A stretch of DNA of 5,605 bases from Zymomonas sp. (GTDB lineage: Bacteria > Pseudomonadota > Alphaproteobacteria > Sphingomonadales > Sphingomonadaceae), in assembly GCA_027489105.1 (NCBI GenBank), contig JAIYAJ010000077.1, positions 1 to 5,605 on the forward strand, written 5' to 3'. This document shows, piece by piece, positions 1 through 4,958 of this stretch. Position 1 is the stretch's first letter. Each line of letters opens with the position of its first letter. The notes under the pieces were generated by a model. That model did no database searches. It was given only the letters and a program-made list of their open reading frames with translations, and was not told the DNA's origin. A program made the translations under genes and the position numbers.

Positions 1-1
1 C

Positions 2-337
2 CTCGCTTATGCCGTATTCTGGCTGGCCTATCATCCGCGCATCGACCTGCGCGGCACAGCGCGCCATGGCGACTTTTCCTATGGCGTCTATCTCTATGCC
101 TTCGTCATCCAGCAGATGCTGGTCGCGCGCACCGCCCTGCCCTTCCCCGTCTTCGTTATCGCCTCGGCGCTGCTCTCGCTTGCGGCGGGGATCGCCAGCT
201 GGTGGCTGGTGGAGCGGCCTTGTCTCGGCCGGCGACGACGGGCCCGCCTCCGGGCCGTCAAAGACGAAGGGCGCCCGCTCCTTTCGGAACGGACGCCCTC
301 TTCAACCCATGACGATCGCAATCAGACGACGCCGTAG
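2..337 (+). CDS. Acyltransferase-3 family membrane protein, C-terminal fragment
   Basis: The frame is open from the window edge to a TAG at 335-337, giving 111 residues of a protein that begins further left. The visible part resembles the end of OafA/YrhL-type acyltransferase-3 proteins. These are multi-span inner-membrane enzymes that transfer acetyl or other acyl groups to sugars of O-antigen, exopolysaccharide or peptidoglycan. The supporting motifs are DFSYGVYLYAFVIQQ at fragment residues 24-38, a hydrophobic helix at about 48-70, and the family-typical ending SWWLVERPCL at 66-75. After that comes an Arg-rich tail of about 36 residues that does not look like the family and is probably cytoplasmic. 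The catalytic His region would lie upstream, outside the window, so substrate cannot be guessed. The gene converges on gdhA and overlaps its 3' end by 16 bp. No terminator of its own is visible. Confidence 0.85.
   Translation, partial: LAYAVFWLAYHPRIDLRGTARHGDFSYGVYLYAFVIQQMLVARTALPFPVFVIASALLSLAAGIASWWLVERPCLGRRRRARLRAVKDEGRPLLSERTPSSTHDDRNQTTP
260..301 (-). terminator. Intrinsic terminator of gdhA
   Basis: Read on the minus strand, the arms at 298-286 and 281-269 form a 13-bp stem with two G.U wobbles, closed by a GAAA tetraloop (285-282). Flanking bases can add one A-U and one G.U pair. The stem is followed by TTCGTCTTT (268-260), a modest U-rich tail. It begins about 23 nt after the gdhA stop codon. 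On the plus strand both wobbles become C.A mismatches, so the structure belongs to the gdhA transcript. It lies entirely inside the coding tail of the converging acyltransferase gene. Confidence 0.8.
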
Positions 338-1683
338 GCGAGCATCGCGTCGGCGACCTTCTTGAAGCCCGCGATGTTCGCGCCCTTCACATAGTCGATA
401 TGATCGCTGCCGGCGGTGCCGCCATATTCGACGCAGCGCGAGTGGATGCCCTGCATGATGTCGAGCAGCAGGCGCTGCAGCTCCTCTTCCTTCCACGAGA
501 TGCGCGCGGAGTTCTGGCTCATCTCGAGGCCGGACACGGCAACGCCGCCGGCATTGGCCGCCTTGCCCGGAGCGAACAGCGTCTGCGCCTTCTTGAAGAC
601 ATGCGTGCCTTCCAGCGTGGTCGGCATGTTGGCGCCTTCGGACACCGCGAAGCAGCCGTTGCGGACCAGCGTCTCGGCTTCCTTCTCGTTCAGCTCATTC
701 TGCGTCGCACAGGGAATCGCGACATCGCAGGGGACGCTCCACGGCCGCGCGCCGTCACCGAAGAACTGCGCGCCCTTGAACTCCTTCACATATTCGGAGA
801 TGCGCCCGCGCCGCTTGTTCTTGAGCTCCTTGATCCAGTTGACCTTGTCCTGGGTGATGCCATCCGGATCGTAGATATAGCCCTCGGAATCCGACAGGGT
901 GAGGACCTTGCCGCCCAGCTGGTTGACCTTCTCGGCGGCGTGGGTCGCGACATTGCCCGAACCCGAGATCACCGCGTTGAGGCCGACCAGATCCTTGCCC
1001 TTGGTCTTGAGCATTTCGTGCAGGAAATAGACCGCGCCGTAGCCGGTCGCTTCGGTCCGGATCAGCGAGCCGCCATATTCGAGGCCCTTGCCGGTCAGCA
1101 CGCCGGTGAATTCGTTGGTGAGGCGCTTATACTGGCCGAACATATAGCCGATCTCGCGCGCGCCGACGCCGATGTCACCCGCCGGCACGTCCACGTCCGC
1201 GCCGATGTGGCGATAGAGCTCGTTCATGAAGCTCTGGCAGAAGCGCATCACTTCATTGGCGCTCTTGCCGCGCGGGTTGAAATTGGCGCCGCCCTTGCCG
1301 CCGCCCATCGGCAGGCCGGTCAGGGCATTCTTGAAGGTCTGTTCGAAGGCGAGGAACTTCAGCACGCTCTCGGTCACCGACGGGTGGAAGCGGATGCCGC
1401 CCTTATAAGGCCCGATCGAATTGTTGTTCTGAACACGCCAACCGCGCTGGACGCGGATATTGCCGTTGTCGTCTTCCCAACAGACTCGGAAGCTGATCAC
1501 GCGATCCGGCTCGGCGATGCGCCGCAGGATCTGATATTTGTGATATTGTTCCTTGTCCTCGATGAACTCGTAAATGTCCTGCGCCACCTCGGTCACCGCC
1601 TGAACGAACTCGGGCTGACCGGGATTGCGCTTCTTCACCCCCTCGATGAACGTCGAGAGATCGACATGGTCCGAAACCGCCAT
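322..1683 (-). CDS. gdhA: Glutamate dehydrogenase, NADP-dependent hexameric type
   Basis: A complete 453-residue protein, the usual length of the small hexameric glutamate dehydrogenases. It interconverts 2-oxoglutarate plus ammonium and L-glutamate in the cytoplasm, normally in the assimilating direction (EC 1.4.1.4). The N-terminal substrate domain carries GPYKGGIRFHPS (91-102, Lys94), Lys118, and the active-site signature LPMGGGKGG (124-132) with catalytic Lys130. Asp170 lies in VPAGDIGVG. These match the Clostridium symbiosum residues Lys89, Lys113, Lys125 and Asp165. The Rossmann domain has ISGSGNVA (239-246) and, at the end of the second strand, SDSEG (264-268). This resembles the SDSSG of E. 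coli GdhA, so NADP preference is inferred rather than shown. Ser384 and the ending NIAGFKKVADAMLAYGVV are family-typical. The ATG at 1683-1681 follows AGGGGA (1696-1691) with a 7-nt spacer. It is probably transcribed alone or with the small gene upstream, and ends at its own terminator. Confidence 0.97.
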   Translation of the reverse strand: MAVSDHVDLSTFIEGVKKRNPGQPEFVQAVTEVAQDIYEFIEDKEQYHKYQILRRIAEPDRVISFRVCWEDDNGNIRVQRGWRVQNNNSIGPYKGGIRFHPSVTESVLKFLAFEQTFKNALTGLPMGGGKGGANFNPRGKSANEVMRFCQSFMNELYRHIGADVDVPAGDIGVGAREIGYMFGQYKRLTNEFTGVLTGKGLEYGGSLIRTEATGYGAVYFLHEMLKTKGKDLVGLNAVISGSGNVATHAAEKVNQLGGKVLTLSDSEGYIYDPDGITQDKVNWIKELKNKRRGRISEYVKEFKGAQFFGDGARPWSVPCDVAIPCATQNELNEKEAETLVRNGCFAVSEGANMPTTLEGTHVFKKAQTLFAPGKAANAGGVAVSGLEMSQNSARISWKEEELQRLLLDIMQGIHSRCVEYGGTAGSDHIDYVKGANIAGFKKVADAMLAYGVV

Positions 1684-1690
1684 AAGATTT

Positions 1691-1715
1691 TCCCCTGCTC
1701 CCCGGGCCCGAGCAG
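1691..1715 (-). promoter_or_regulatory. gdhA ribosome binding site abutted by a leader hairpin
   Basis: The Shine-Dalgarno AGGGGA (1696-1691) sits 7 nt before the gdhA ATG and fixes the start. Immediately upstream, CTGCTC (1715-1710) can pair perfectly with GAGCAG (1700-1695) around a 9-nt GC-only loop. The 3' arm takes in the first two bases of the Shine-Dalgarno. The binding site is visible directly. A regulatory role of the hairpin is only a possibility. Confidence 0.55.
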
Positions 1716-1826
1716 CATCCCTCGTGACTCGACGCCCGCAGGCCTAGGCATCCCGCGAATTCAGCCGGTGGGCAAGGACTTTCCGTTGCGGAAGAGGAAG
1801 CGAAAGCTCGACGCGCGCTGCCGCGC

Positions 1827-2048
1827 TCACCAGTGGCCCCAGACACTCACCAATTTCTCGAACGGCATGAAGGGAGCGCCCAGCCCGAGAATGAGGATCA
1901 CCGAGACCACGAACAGCAGCAGCGCCCAATGATAGGCGCGGTTGAGCAGGCTGCCGAAATAGGTCAGCCATGCGATGAACTCGTTCCGCGCCTTGGCGGA
2001 ACGGCGTCGCCTGCGTCTGCGCCGGACCGGTTGCTGTTCCATCGTCAT
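1827..2048 (-). CDS. Small polyarginine membrane protein, unrecognised
   Basis: A 73-residue protein that I do not recognise. Residues 9-16 are eight consecutive arginines, encoded by all six Arg codons, and Lys19, Arg21 and Arg37 add more positive charge. Residues 24-35 are mildly hydrophobic and aromatic. Residues 39-58 (HWALLLFVVSVILILGLGAP) form a clear membrane helix, followed by a short C-terminus ending VSVWGHW. By the positive-inside rule the arginine end should be cytoplasmic. There is no signal-peptide cleavage motif. The ATG at 2048 is chosen because the next upstream in-frame codons offer no start; GGTG (2059-2056) 7 nt before it is a weak ribosome site, and GGAG lies 13 nt before it. 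A second ATG is two codons in (2042). The gene lies 61 nt after the adk terminator and 143 nt before gdhA. A weak 5-bp GC hairpin (1826-1813) follows its stop. I saw no convincing promoter. It could be co-transcribed with gdhA. That it is a real gene is likely, from its charge-plus-helix design and its place in an otherwise empty gap. Confidence 0.7.
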   Translation of the reverse strand: MTMEQQPVRRRRRRRRSAKARNEFIAWLTYFGSLLNRAYHWALLLFVVSVILILGLGAPFMPFEKLVSVWGHW

Positions 2049-2108
2049 GAATATGCACCATCTCCGGGTCTGACCAAAGCCGCGAAATACCCAACCTTGC
2101 CCGTAATG

Positions 2109-2139
2109 AAAAAAGCCGACCCGACTGTATCGGATCGGC
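2109..2139 (-). terminator. Intrinsic terminator closing the spc operon after adk
   Basis: On the minus strand, GCCGATCCGA (2139-2130) pairs with TCGGGTCGGC (2124-2115) as a 10-bp stem with one U.G wobble and a 5-nt loop. It is followed directly by six T residues (2114-2109). This is a textbook intrinsic terminator about 60 nt downstream of the adk stop codon. On the plus strand the wobble becomes a C.A mismatch and the T run would precede the stem as A residues, so direction is clear. Confidence 0.93.
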
Positions 2140-2170
2140 CACGCCTTGCTGGCGAAAGATCAGGGCTGAA

Positions 2171-2188
2171 CGGGGGATCGCTCCCCCG
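2171..2188 (-). other. Stable GNRA hairpin just after adk
   Basis: On the minus strand CGGGGGA (2188-2182) and TCCCCCG (2177-2171) form a perfect 7-bp stem with a GCGA tetraloop, starting 11 nt after the adk stop. No T run follows, so it is not itself a terminator. It stands about 30 nt ahead of the true terminator and could protect the mRNA 3' end from exonucleases. That role is inference. Confidence 0.55.
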
Positions 2189-2199
2189 CCCTCCAGATA

Positions 2200-2847
2200 T
2201 CAGGCGTCCAGGATTGCCGCGATCTGCGCCGAGACGGCGCCCATGTCCGCCATCCCATCGACCCGCTGGACCAGTCCGCGCGCCTCGTAGAGCGGCAGGA
2301 TCGGTGCGGTCTTGGCGCGATATTCGGCCATGCGGGTGCGCACGGTCTCTTCATTGTCGTCGGGGCGACGCTTGAACTCGCCGCTGCCGCAGACGTCGCA
2401 GACACCCTCGACCTTGGGCTGTTTGAAGACGTCGTGATAGCCTTCGCCGCACTGGCCGCAGGTGAAGCGGCCGGTAATGCGCTCGACCAGCGCGTCCTCG
2501 TTGACCTCGAGTTCGATCACCCGATCGAGCTTGCGGCCACGGCTGACCAGGATCTCGTCGAGCGAAACCGCCTGGGCCTCGGTGCGCGGATAGCCGTCGA
2601 AGATGGCGCCTTCGTCGGCGCCCATCGAATCCAGCTTCTCACCGATCAGACCGGACACGATCTCGTCGGACACCAGCTCGCCGGCTTCCATCACCGCCTT
2701 GGCCTTCAGGCCGATCGGTGTGCCGGCCTTCACGGCCGCACGGAGCATGTCACCGGTGGAGAGCTGCACCATGCCGCGATCGGCGACGAGCTTCGACGCC
2801 TGGGTGCCCTTACCCGCGCCCGGCGGGCCCAACAGGATGATGTTCAA
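2200..2847 (-). CDS. adk: Adenylate kinase with zinc-finger-type LID
   Basis: A complete 215-residue long-form adenylate kinase. It catalyses ATP + AMP = 2 ADP in the cytoplasm and sets the adenylate energy charge (EC 2.7.4.3). The P-loop is GPPGAGKGT (7-15). The AMP-binding domain begins at LSTGDMLR (29-36) and runs to about 60. FDGYPRT (83-89) carries Arg88; the family usually has Phe where Tyr86 stands. Arg123 and Arg127 flank the LID entry. The LID (about 122-160) holds Cys130, Cys133, Cys150 and Cys153 in a CX2C-X16-CX2C layout, the arrangement that binds zinc in some Gram-positive and alphaproteobacterial enzymes. RRPDDNEETVRTR (160-172) provides further phosphate-binding arginines. The start is TTG (2847-2845), preceded by AAGGGGGG (2864-2857) with a 9-nt spacer. 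It overlaps the secY stop, so translation is probably coupled to SecY. Residues 1-15 match the usual start of the family, which supports this TTG. Confidence 0.97.
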   Translation of the reverse strand: MNIILLGPPGAGKGTQASKLVADRGMVQLSTGDMLRAAVKAGTPIGLKAKAVMEAGELVSDEIVSGLIGEKLDSMGADEGAIFDGYPRTEAQAVSLDEILVSRGRKLDRVIELEVNEDALVERITGRFTCGQCGEGYHDVFKQPKVEGVCDVCGSGEFKRRPDDNEETVRTRMAEYRAKTAPILPLYEARGLVQRVDGMADMGAVSAQIAAILDA

Positions 2848-2864
2848 CGGCGGTATCCCCCCTT
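2844..2864 (-). promoter_or_regulatory. adk ribosome binding site and TTGA start/stop overlap
   Basis: The four bases TTGA (2847-2844) hold the adk start TTG and the secY stop TGA. The purine-rich AAGGGGGG (2864-2857) lies 9 nt upstream, inside the last codons of secY. A ribosome finishing SecY could restart at once on adk. This sets the adk start and explains the need for only a weak start codon. Confidence 0.8.
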
Positions 2865-4211
2865 GAGTTTAGCTTTCTTGATCAGATCGCCATATTGATG
2901 GGCGAGCAGATGGCTTTGGATCTGCGTGACGGTGTCGATCGTCACATTGACCACGATCAGCAGGCTGGTGCCGCCGAGCGCGACGCCGAGACCATATTGC
3001 GCCGTCACATATTCCGGCACGATGCAGATGAGCGTCAGATAGGCCGCACCGATCACCGTGATGCGCGTGAGCACATAGTCGAGATAATCGGCCGTGTTCT
3101 TGCCCGGACGGATCCCCGGAATGAAGCCGCCATGACGCTTCAGATTGTCGGCCGTCTCTTCCGGATTGAACACCACTGCGGTGTAGAAGAAGCAGAAGAA
3201 GATGATGCCGAGCGCATAGAGCGCCATATAGAGCGGCGTGCCGTGGTGCAGATACTGGTTGAGCGCGATCACGAAGTCGCCCCAGCTGCTCTCGCCTGCG
3301 GTCTTCTGGCCGGCGAACTGGCTGATCGTCAGCGGCATCAGCAGCAGCGACGACGCGAAGATCGGCGGAATGACGTTCGCGGTGTTGATCTTGAGCGGCA
3401 GGTGGCTCTTGTCAGCCTGCATCACCCCGCGCTGGGTCTGGCGCTTCGGATACTGGATAAGCACGCGGCGCTGGGCGCGCTCCATGAAGACGATGACGGC
3501 CACCAGCAGGACGACACCCGCCACCGCCGCCAGGATGAAGATCGGCGACAGCGAGCCCGTGCGGCCGCCCTCGAACAGGTTGGCGAGCGCGGTCGGCAGC
3601 TGCGACACGATGCCGGCCATGATGATCAGCGAGATGCCGTTGCCGATGCCCCGGCTCGTGATCTGCTCACCGAGCCACATCAGGAACATGGTTCCGCCCA
3701 TCAGCGATATCACGGTCGTGGCGCGGAAGAGATAGGGGTCGATCACGACCGCGTCCGTACCCGCGCTGGCACCCCAGCTCTCGAGGCCGACGGCGATGAA
3801 ATAGCCCTGGATCGCGGTAAGCAGAACCGTGCCGTAGCGGGTGAACTGGTTGAGCTTTTTGCGTCCGCTCTCCCCTTCCTTCTTCAGCGCACCGAGCGAT
3901 GGCGACAGCGAGGTGGCCAGCTGAACGACGATCGAGGCGGTGATGTACGGCATCACGCCGAGCGCGATCAGCGACATGCGCGTCAGCGCCCCGCCCGAGA
4001 AAGCATTGAAGAAGTCGAGCACGCCGCCCCGGGTCGTGTCGAACAGAGTCTGCAGCGCACGCGGATCGAGACCCGGCAGCGGCACATGGCTGAGCAGCCG
4101 GAAAACGATCAATGCGCCGAGGGTGAACCACAGGCGCTTCTTGAGCTCGGTGGCTTTGGCGAACTGGCCAAGGTTGATGTTGGCGGCCATCTGTTCGGCT
4201 GCGGATGCCAT
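2844..4211 (-). CDS. secY: Protein translocase channel subunit SecY
   Basis: A 455-residue protein, slightly longer than the E. coli protein and normal for alphaproteobacteria. SecY forms the membrane pore through which SecA or the ribosome drives unfolded proteins. Ten membrane helices can be placed at about 28-46, 78-100, 127-145, 163-182, 190-207, 222-243, 279-297, 328-348, 383-402 and 408-425. The plug lies near 62-75, after the first helix. Both family signatures are present: GALTRMSLIALGVMPYITAS (74-93) and LMWLGEQITSRGIGNGIS (177-194). The cytoplasmic loop before helix 9 has the conserved RHGGFIPGIRPG (359-370). I chose the ATG at 4211-4209 because the protein then begins MASAAEQMAANINLGQF, like relatives. 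Its ribosome site is weak (GGGG 12 nt upstream). An in-frame ATG at 4274 with GAGG 10 nt upstream would add 21 residues starting MRRRRDQFGLPP. The gene overlaps adk. Confidence 0.96.
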   Translation of the reverse strand: MASAAEQMAANINLGQFAKATELKKRLWFTLGALIVFRLLSHVPLPGLDPRALQTLFDTTRGGVLDFFNAFSGGALTRMSLIALGVMPYITASIVVQLATSLSPSLGALKKEGESGRKKLNQFTRYGTVLLTAIQGYFIAVGLESWGASAGTDAVVIDPYLFRATTVISLMGGTMFLMWLGEQITSRGIGNGISLIIMAGIVSQLPTALANLFEGGRTGSLSPIFILAAVAGVVLLVAVIVFMERAQRRVLIQYPKRQTQRGVMQADKSHLPLKINTANVIPPIFASSLLLMPLTISQFAGQKTAGESSWGDFVIALNQYLHHGTPLYMALYALGIIFFCFFYTAVVFNPEETADNLKRHGGFIPGIRPGKNTADYLDYVLTRITVIGAAYLTLICIVPEYVTAQYGLGVALGGTSLLIVVNVTIDTVTQIQSHLLAHQYGDLIKKAKLKGGYRR

Positions 4212-4235
4212 GTGATTTACGGACCCCGGAAATGG

Positions 4236-4271
4236 AAACGGCGGCAGACCGAATTGGTCCCGCCGCCGTCT
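4236..4271 (-). promoter_or_regulatory. Long leader hairpin in front of secY
   Basis: On the minus strand, bases 4271-4256 pair with 4250-4236. This makes about 15 bp with one bulged G (4261), two G.U wobbles and the loop AATTC (4255-4251). The core GGCGGC (4267-4262)/GCCGCC (4245-4240) is perfect. It lies 24 nt before the secY ATG. No pure T run follows, only CCATTTCC, so it is more likely a leader structure than a terminator. The wobbles make it stable only in the minus-strand RNA. Confidence 0.6.
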
Positions 4272-4299
4272 CATATAATGTGTGCCTCGGACTTGTCAG
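4272..4299 (-). promoter_or_regulatory. Candidate sigma-70 promoter for secY-adk
   Basis: On the minus strand CTGACA (4299-4294) matches five of six bases of the -35 consensus. After a 16-nt spacer, TATATG (4277-4272) matches four of six of the -10 consensus. Transcription would start near 4265, about 55 nt before the secY ATG. It sits in the 122-nt rplO-secY spacer. The match is moderate and sphingomonad promoter rules are less strict than those of E. coli, so this is a prediction. Confidence 0.4.
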
Positions 4300-4326
4300 C
4301 CCGAAAGCGTCAGGACGACGGGCTGA
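4296..4326 (-). other. 8-bp inverted repeat just after rplO
   Basis: TCAGCCCG (4326-4319 on the minus strand) and CGGGCTGA (4303-4296) are perfect 8-bp arms around a 15-nt loop, beginning 7 nt after the rplO stop codon. Inside the loop CGT/ACG can add a small inner stem. No T run follows. The distal arm overlaps the -35 box of the candidate secY promoter. It may mark or stabilise the rplO mRNA end. Confidence 0.55.
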
Positions 4327-4333
4327 GCCGCGA

Positions 4334-4858
4334 TCAGGCCTTCTTCTTGGCGGCCCGCGTGGTGCCCTTCTTGGCAGCGGCCTTCTCGGCAGCCGGGACG
4401 ACCTCGATCACTTCGACCGAACCGCCGGCCTTTTCGATCGCCGCCTTGGCACCGGCCGAAACGCCGGCGACCTTCAGCGACAGCTTGGCCGAAAGCTCAC
4501 CCTTGCCCAGGATGCGAACGCCGTCCTTGCCGCCACGGGCGACGCCAGCGGCCTTCAGCGCGGCGTGATCGATCAGGCTGCCCGCGTCGAGCACCTTGGA
4601 GTCGACCAGCTTCTGGATCGCGCCGATGTTCACCTCGGCATAATCCTTGGCGAAGATGTTGTTGAAGCCGCGCTTCGGCAGACGCATGTGGAGCGGCATC
4701 TGACCGCCCTCGAAACCATGGATCGAGACGCCCGAGCGGCTCTTCTGGCCCTTCTGGCCGCGGCCGCCGGTCTTGCCGACGCCGGAACCGATACCACGTC
4801 CGACACGGACGCGGCTCTTGCGGGCACCCTGGTTGTCGCGGAGTTCGTTGAGCTTCAT
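4334..4858 (-). CDS. rplO: 50S ribosomal protein L15
   Basis: A 174-residue L15, a late-assembling large-subunit protein that contacts 23S rRNA. The basic glycine-rich N-terminal arm is typical: [20 protein letters not shown] (1-20), then repeated Gly/Lys/Arg up to GQKSRSG (37-43) and [17 protein letters not shown] (49-65). The globular domain follows (about 75-153) with RILGKGEL (115-122) and [11 protein letters not shown] (136-146). The last 20 or so residues form an Ala/Lys-rich tail ending RAAKKKA. This makes it about 30 residues longer than the 144-residue E. coli protein. I chose the ATG at 4858-4856, because family members begin MKLNEL; GAG (4869-4867) lies 8 nt upstream. A GTG three codons earlier (4867) is possible but less likely. 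It is separated by 108 nt from rpmD and 122 nt from secY, both spacers rich in hairpins. Confidence 0.96.
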   Translation of the reverse strand: MKLNELRDNQGARKSRVRVGRGIGSGVGKTGGRGQKGQKSRSGVSIHGFEGGQMPLHMRLPKRGFNNIFAKDYAEVNIGAIQKLVDSKVLDAGSLIDHAALKAAGVARGGKDGVRILGKGELSAKLSLKVAGVSAGAKAAIEKAGGSVEVIEVVPAAEKAAAKKGTTRAAKKKA

Positions 4859-4890
4859 GATATGCACTCGCTTTCGCTATGTTCGCGCTG

Positions 4891-4921
4891 AAAATAGAGG
4901 AAGGGGGCCTTAGCCCCCTTC
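4891..4921 (-). terminator. Terminator-like attenuator between rpmD and rplO
   Basis: On the minus strand GAAGGGGGC (4921-4913) and GCCCCCTTC (4908-4900) form a perfect 9-bp stem with a TAAG loop, followed by CTCTATTTT (4899-4891). The U-rich run is interrupted, so termination is probably partial. Its position inside a ribosomal-protein operon, 33 nt before the rplO ATG, suggests it trims transcription of rplO, secY and adk relative to the upstream genes, or marks a processing site. Confidence 0.65.
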
Positions 4922-4930
4922 AAACCCTTT

Positions 4931-4950
4931 GACCAGCCCGAAAGCCGGTC
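4931..4950 (-). other. UUCG-loop hairpin in the rpmD-rplO spacer
   Basis: On the minus strand GACCGGC (4950-4944) pairs with GCTGGTC (4937-4931) with one G.U wobble. A further U.G pair leaves a TTCG tetraloop (4942-4939). It is the second of three hairpins in a row between the rpmD stop and rplO. As plus-strand RNA the wobbles become C.A mismatches. Confidence 0.5.
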
Positions 4951-4958
4951 AGGATCGA

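Noticed and set aside
237..259. Second stem (GGCCCG/CGGGCC) beyond the gdhA terminator
   Set aside because: It lies in the acyltransferase coding region with a bulge and no T run, and is expected by chance at this GC content.
1782..1798. Short inverted repeat TTCCG-TTG-CGGAA in the gdhA upstream region as an operator
   Set aside because: Only 5-bp arms and no second copy or neighbouring promoter that I could identify.
1813..1826. GC hairpin after the small gene as a terminator
   Set aside because: Only 5 bp with no T run; too weak to call in GC-rich DNA.
400..1932. 510-codon open frame on the plus strand opposite gdhA
   Set aside because: Its protein is Ala/Asp/His/Arg-rich with no recognisable domain and mirrors gdhA codons. 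GC-rich third positions commonly leave such long antisense frames open. gdhA itself matches its family along its full length.
1744..2142. 132-codon minus-strand frame overlapping the small gene
   Set aside because: It begins inside the adk terminator and covers the same DNA as the 73-residue gene in another frame. It lacks the coherent charge-plus-helix pattern.
1833..2375. 180-codon plus-strand frame across the adk end and terminator
   Set aside because: Arg/Pro-rich low-complexity product, runs through the terminator and antisense to adk, and has no recognisable motif.
2895..4568. 557-codon open frame on the plus strand opposite secY and rplO
   Set aside because: Same artefact: very rich in Arg, Asp, His and Gln, crosses two unrelated genes and their spacer, and shows no family motif.
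4859..4867. GTG start for rplO, giving three extra residues
   Set aside because: Family members begin MKLNEL at the ATG at 4858, which also has the better ribosome-site spacing.
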